From Gammaproteobacteria bacterium (lineage in GTDB: Bacteria > Pseudomonadota > Gammaproteobacteria > UWMA-0217), in NCBI GenBank assembly GCA_011330835.1, contig DRPO01000058.1, positions 1 to 7,417 of the forward strand: DNA of 7,417 nt. Reading direction: 5' to 3'. Below the pieces are notes generated by a model. That model was not told where the DNA came from. It searched no databases and saw only the letters and a list, made by a program, of their open reading frames with translations. Position 1 is the stretch's first letter. Every line of letters starts with the position of its first letter. The position numbers and the translations under genes were made by a program. Positions 7,204 to 7,417 of this stretch are shown one piece after another.

Positions 7204-7417
7204 ATGCCTTTCATTCCGCACACCGAGCAGGATGTCGAGGCCATGCTGGCGACGCTGGGCGAGGCCGGCATCGACAATCTGTTCGACGAGATTCCCGCCG
7301 ATCTGCGCATCGATTAGCTGGACGCCATTCCTCCGGGCGTTTCCGTGATGACGGTGACCCGCGAAGTCACCGATCAGGCCGAGCAGATCCGGGCGCTGCT
7401 CAATTTCGTGGGCGCGG
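7204..7417 (+). pseudogene. gcvPA: Glycine dehydrogenase (decarboxylating) subunit 1, interrupted by an in-frame TAG; 3' end outside window
   Basis: GcvPA with GcvPB forms the split pyridoxal-phosphate P-protein that decarboxylates glycine and loads GcvH. From ATG 7204 the frame reads MPFIPHTEQDVEAML and then LFDEIPADLRID, a clear GcvPA N-terminus. It then meets TAG at 7315-7317 (codon 38). The same frame continues with LDAIPPGVSVM and, after further residues, ALLNFVGA to the window edge. This corresponds to the family's PPGLSEMEV and LNFIGAG blocks with no gain or loss of length, by recollection. It is therefore a nonsense change (one base from CAG, GAG or AAG) rather than a frameshift. The other visible residues (SVMTV in place of SEMEV, IRALL near DGRPL) also look off-consensus, which could mean decay or poor sequence at a contig end. 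Restart at ATG 7348 is possible but would lose the N-terminus. The upstream ribosome binding site is weak and lies inside gcvH. Confidence 0.7.

Noticed and set aside
7315..7317. TAG read as a sense codon (recoding or pyrrolysine)
   Set aside because: TAG terminates mrcA and rhlB in this window, and GcvPA is not known to me as a pyrrolysine protein, so mutation or error is the simpler reading.

Overview
The window looks like chromosomal DNA from a GC-rich gammaproteobacterium. RhlB, TrxA and GcvT closely resemble the enterobacterial proteins as I remember them. The divergent rhlB/trxA pair is a known gammaproteobacterial arrangement. No mobile elements, tRNAs, rRNAs or CRISPR repeats are visible. 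I cannot name a genus from the sequence alone.

Layout. (1) 1-1860, plus strand: the C-terminal three quarters of a class A penicillin-binding protein (PBP1A, mrcA/ponA), whose start lies before the window. (2) 1865-2464, plus strand: a conserved hypothetical protein with a degenerate nucleotidyltransferase-like core, only 4 nt after mrcA. (3) 2472-3797, minus strand: the DEAD-box helicase RhlB, convergent with (2). (4) 3798-3903: the divergent rhlB/trxA spacer. (5) 3904-4230, plus strand: thioredoxin 1 with a GTG start, followed by a strong GC hairpin. (6) 4284-5291, plus strand: an NAD-dependent sugar epimerase of the UDP-glucuronate 4-epimerase type. (7) 5292-5673: a regulatory leader holding a good sigma70-like promoter, a tandem glycine riboswitch and an expression-platform hairpin. 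(8) 5674-6759 gcvT, 6811-7197 gcvH and 7204-7417 the start of gcvPA, which form a glycine cleavage operon under the riboswitch.

How they work together. The gcv genes encode the aminomethyltransferase (T), the lipoyl carrier (H) and the first half of a split P-protein. High glycine should be sensed by the tandem aptamers and raise expression. The other genes are housekeeping: cell-wall synthesis, RNA turnover, thiol redox and sugar-nucleotide metabolism.

Most notable points. First, gcvPA has an in-frame TAG at codon 38, and family-like sequence continues in the same frame after it. TAG is a normal stop for mrcA and rhlB here, so this is a nonsense mutation, an early pseudogene or a sequence error rather than recoding. 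Second, the riboswitch leader (5397-5405) is perfectly complementary over 9 nt to the inter-aptamer linker (5515-5523). This would form a leader-linker (P0) helix that competes with two local hairpins. No wholly new system is evident; these two points are the ones to check first.
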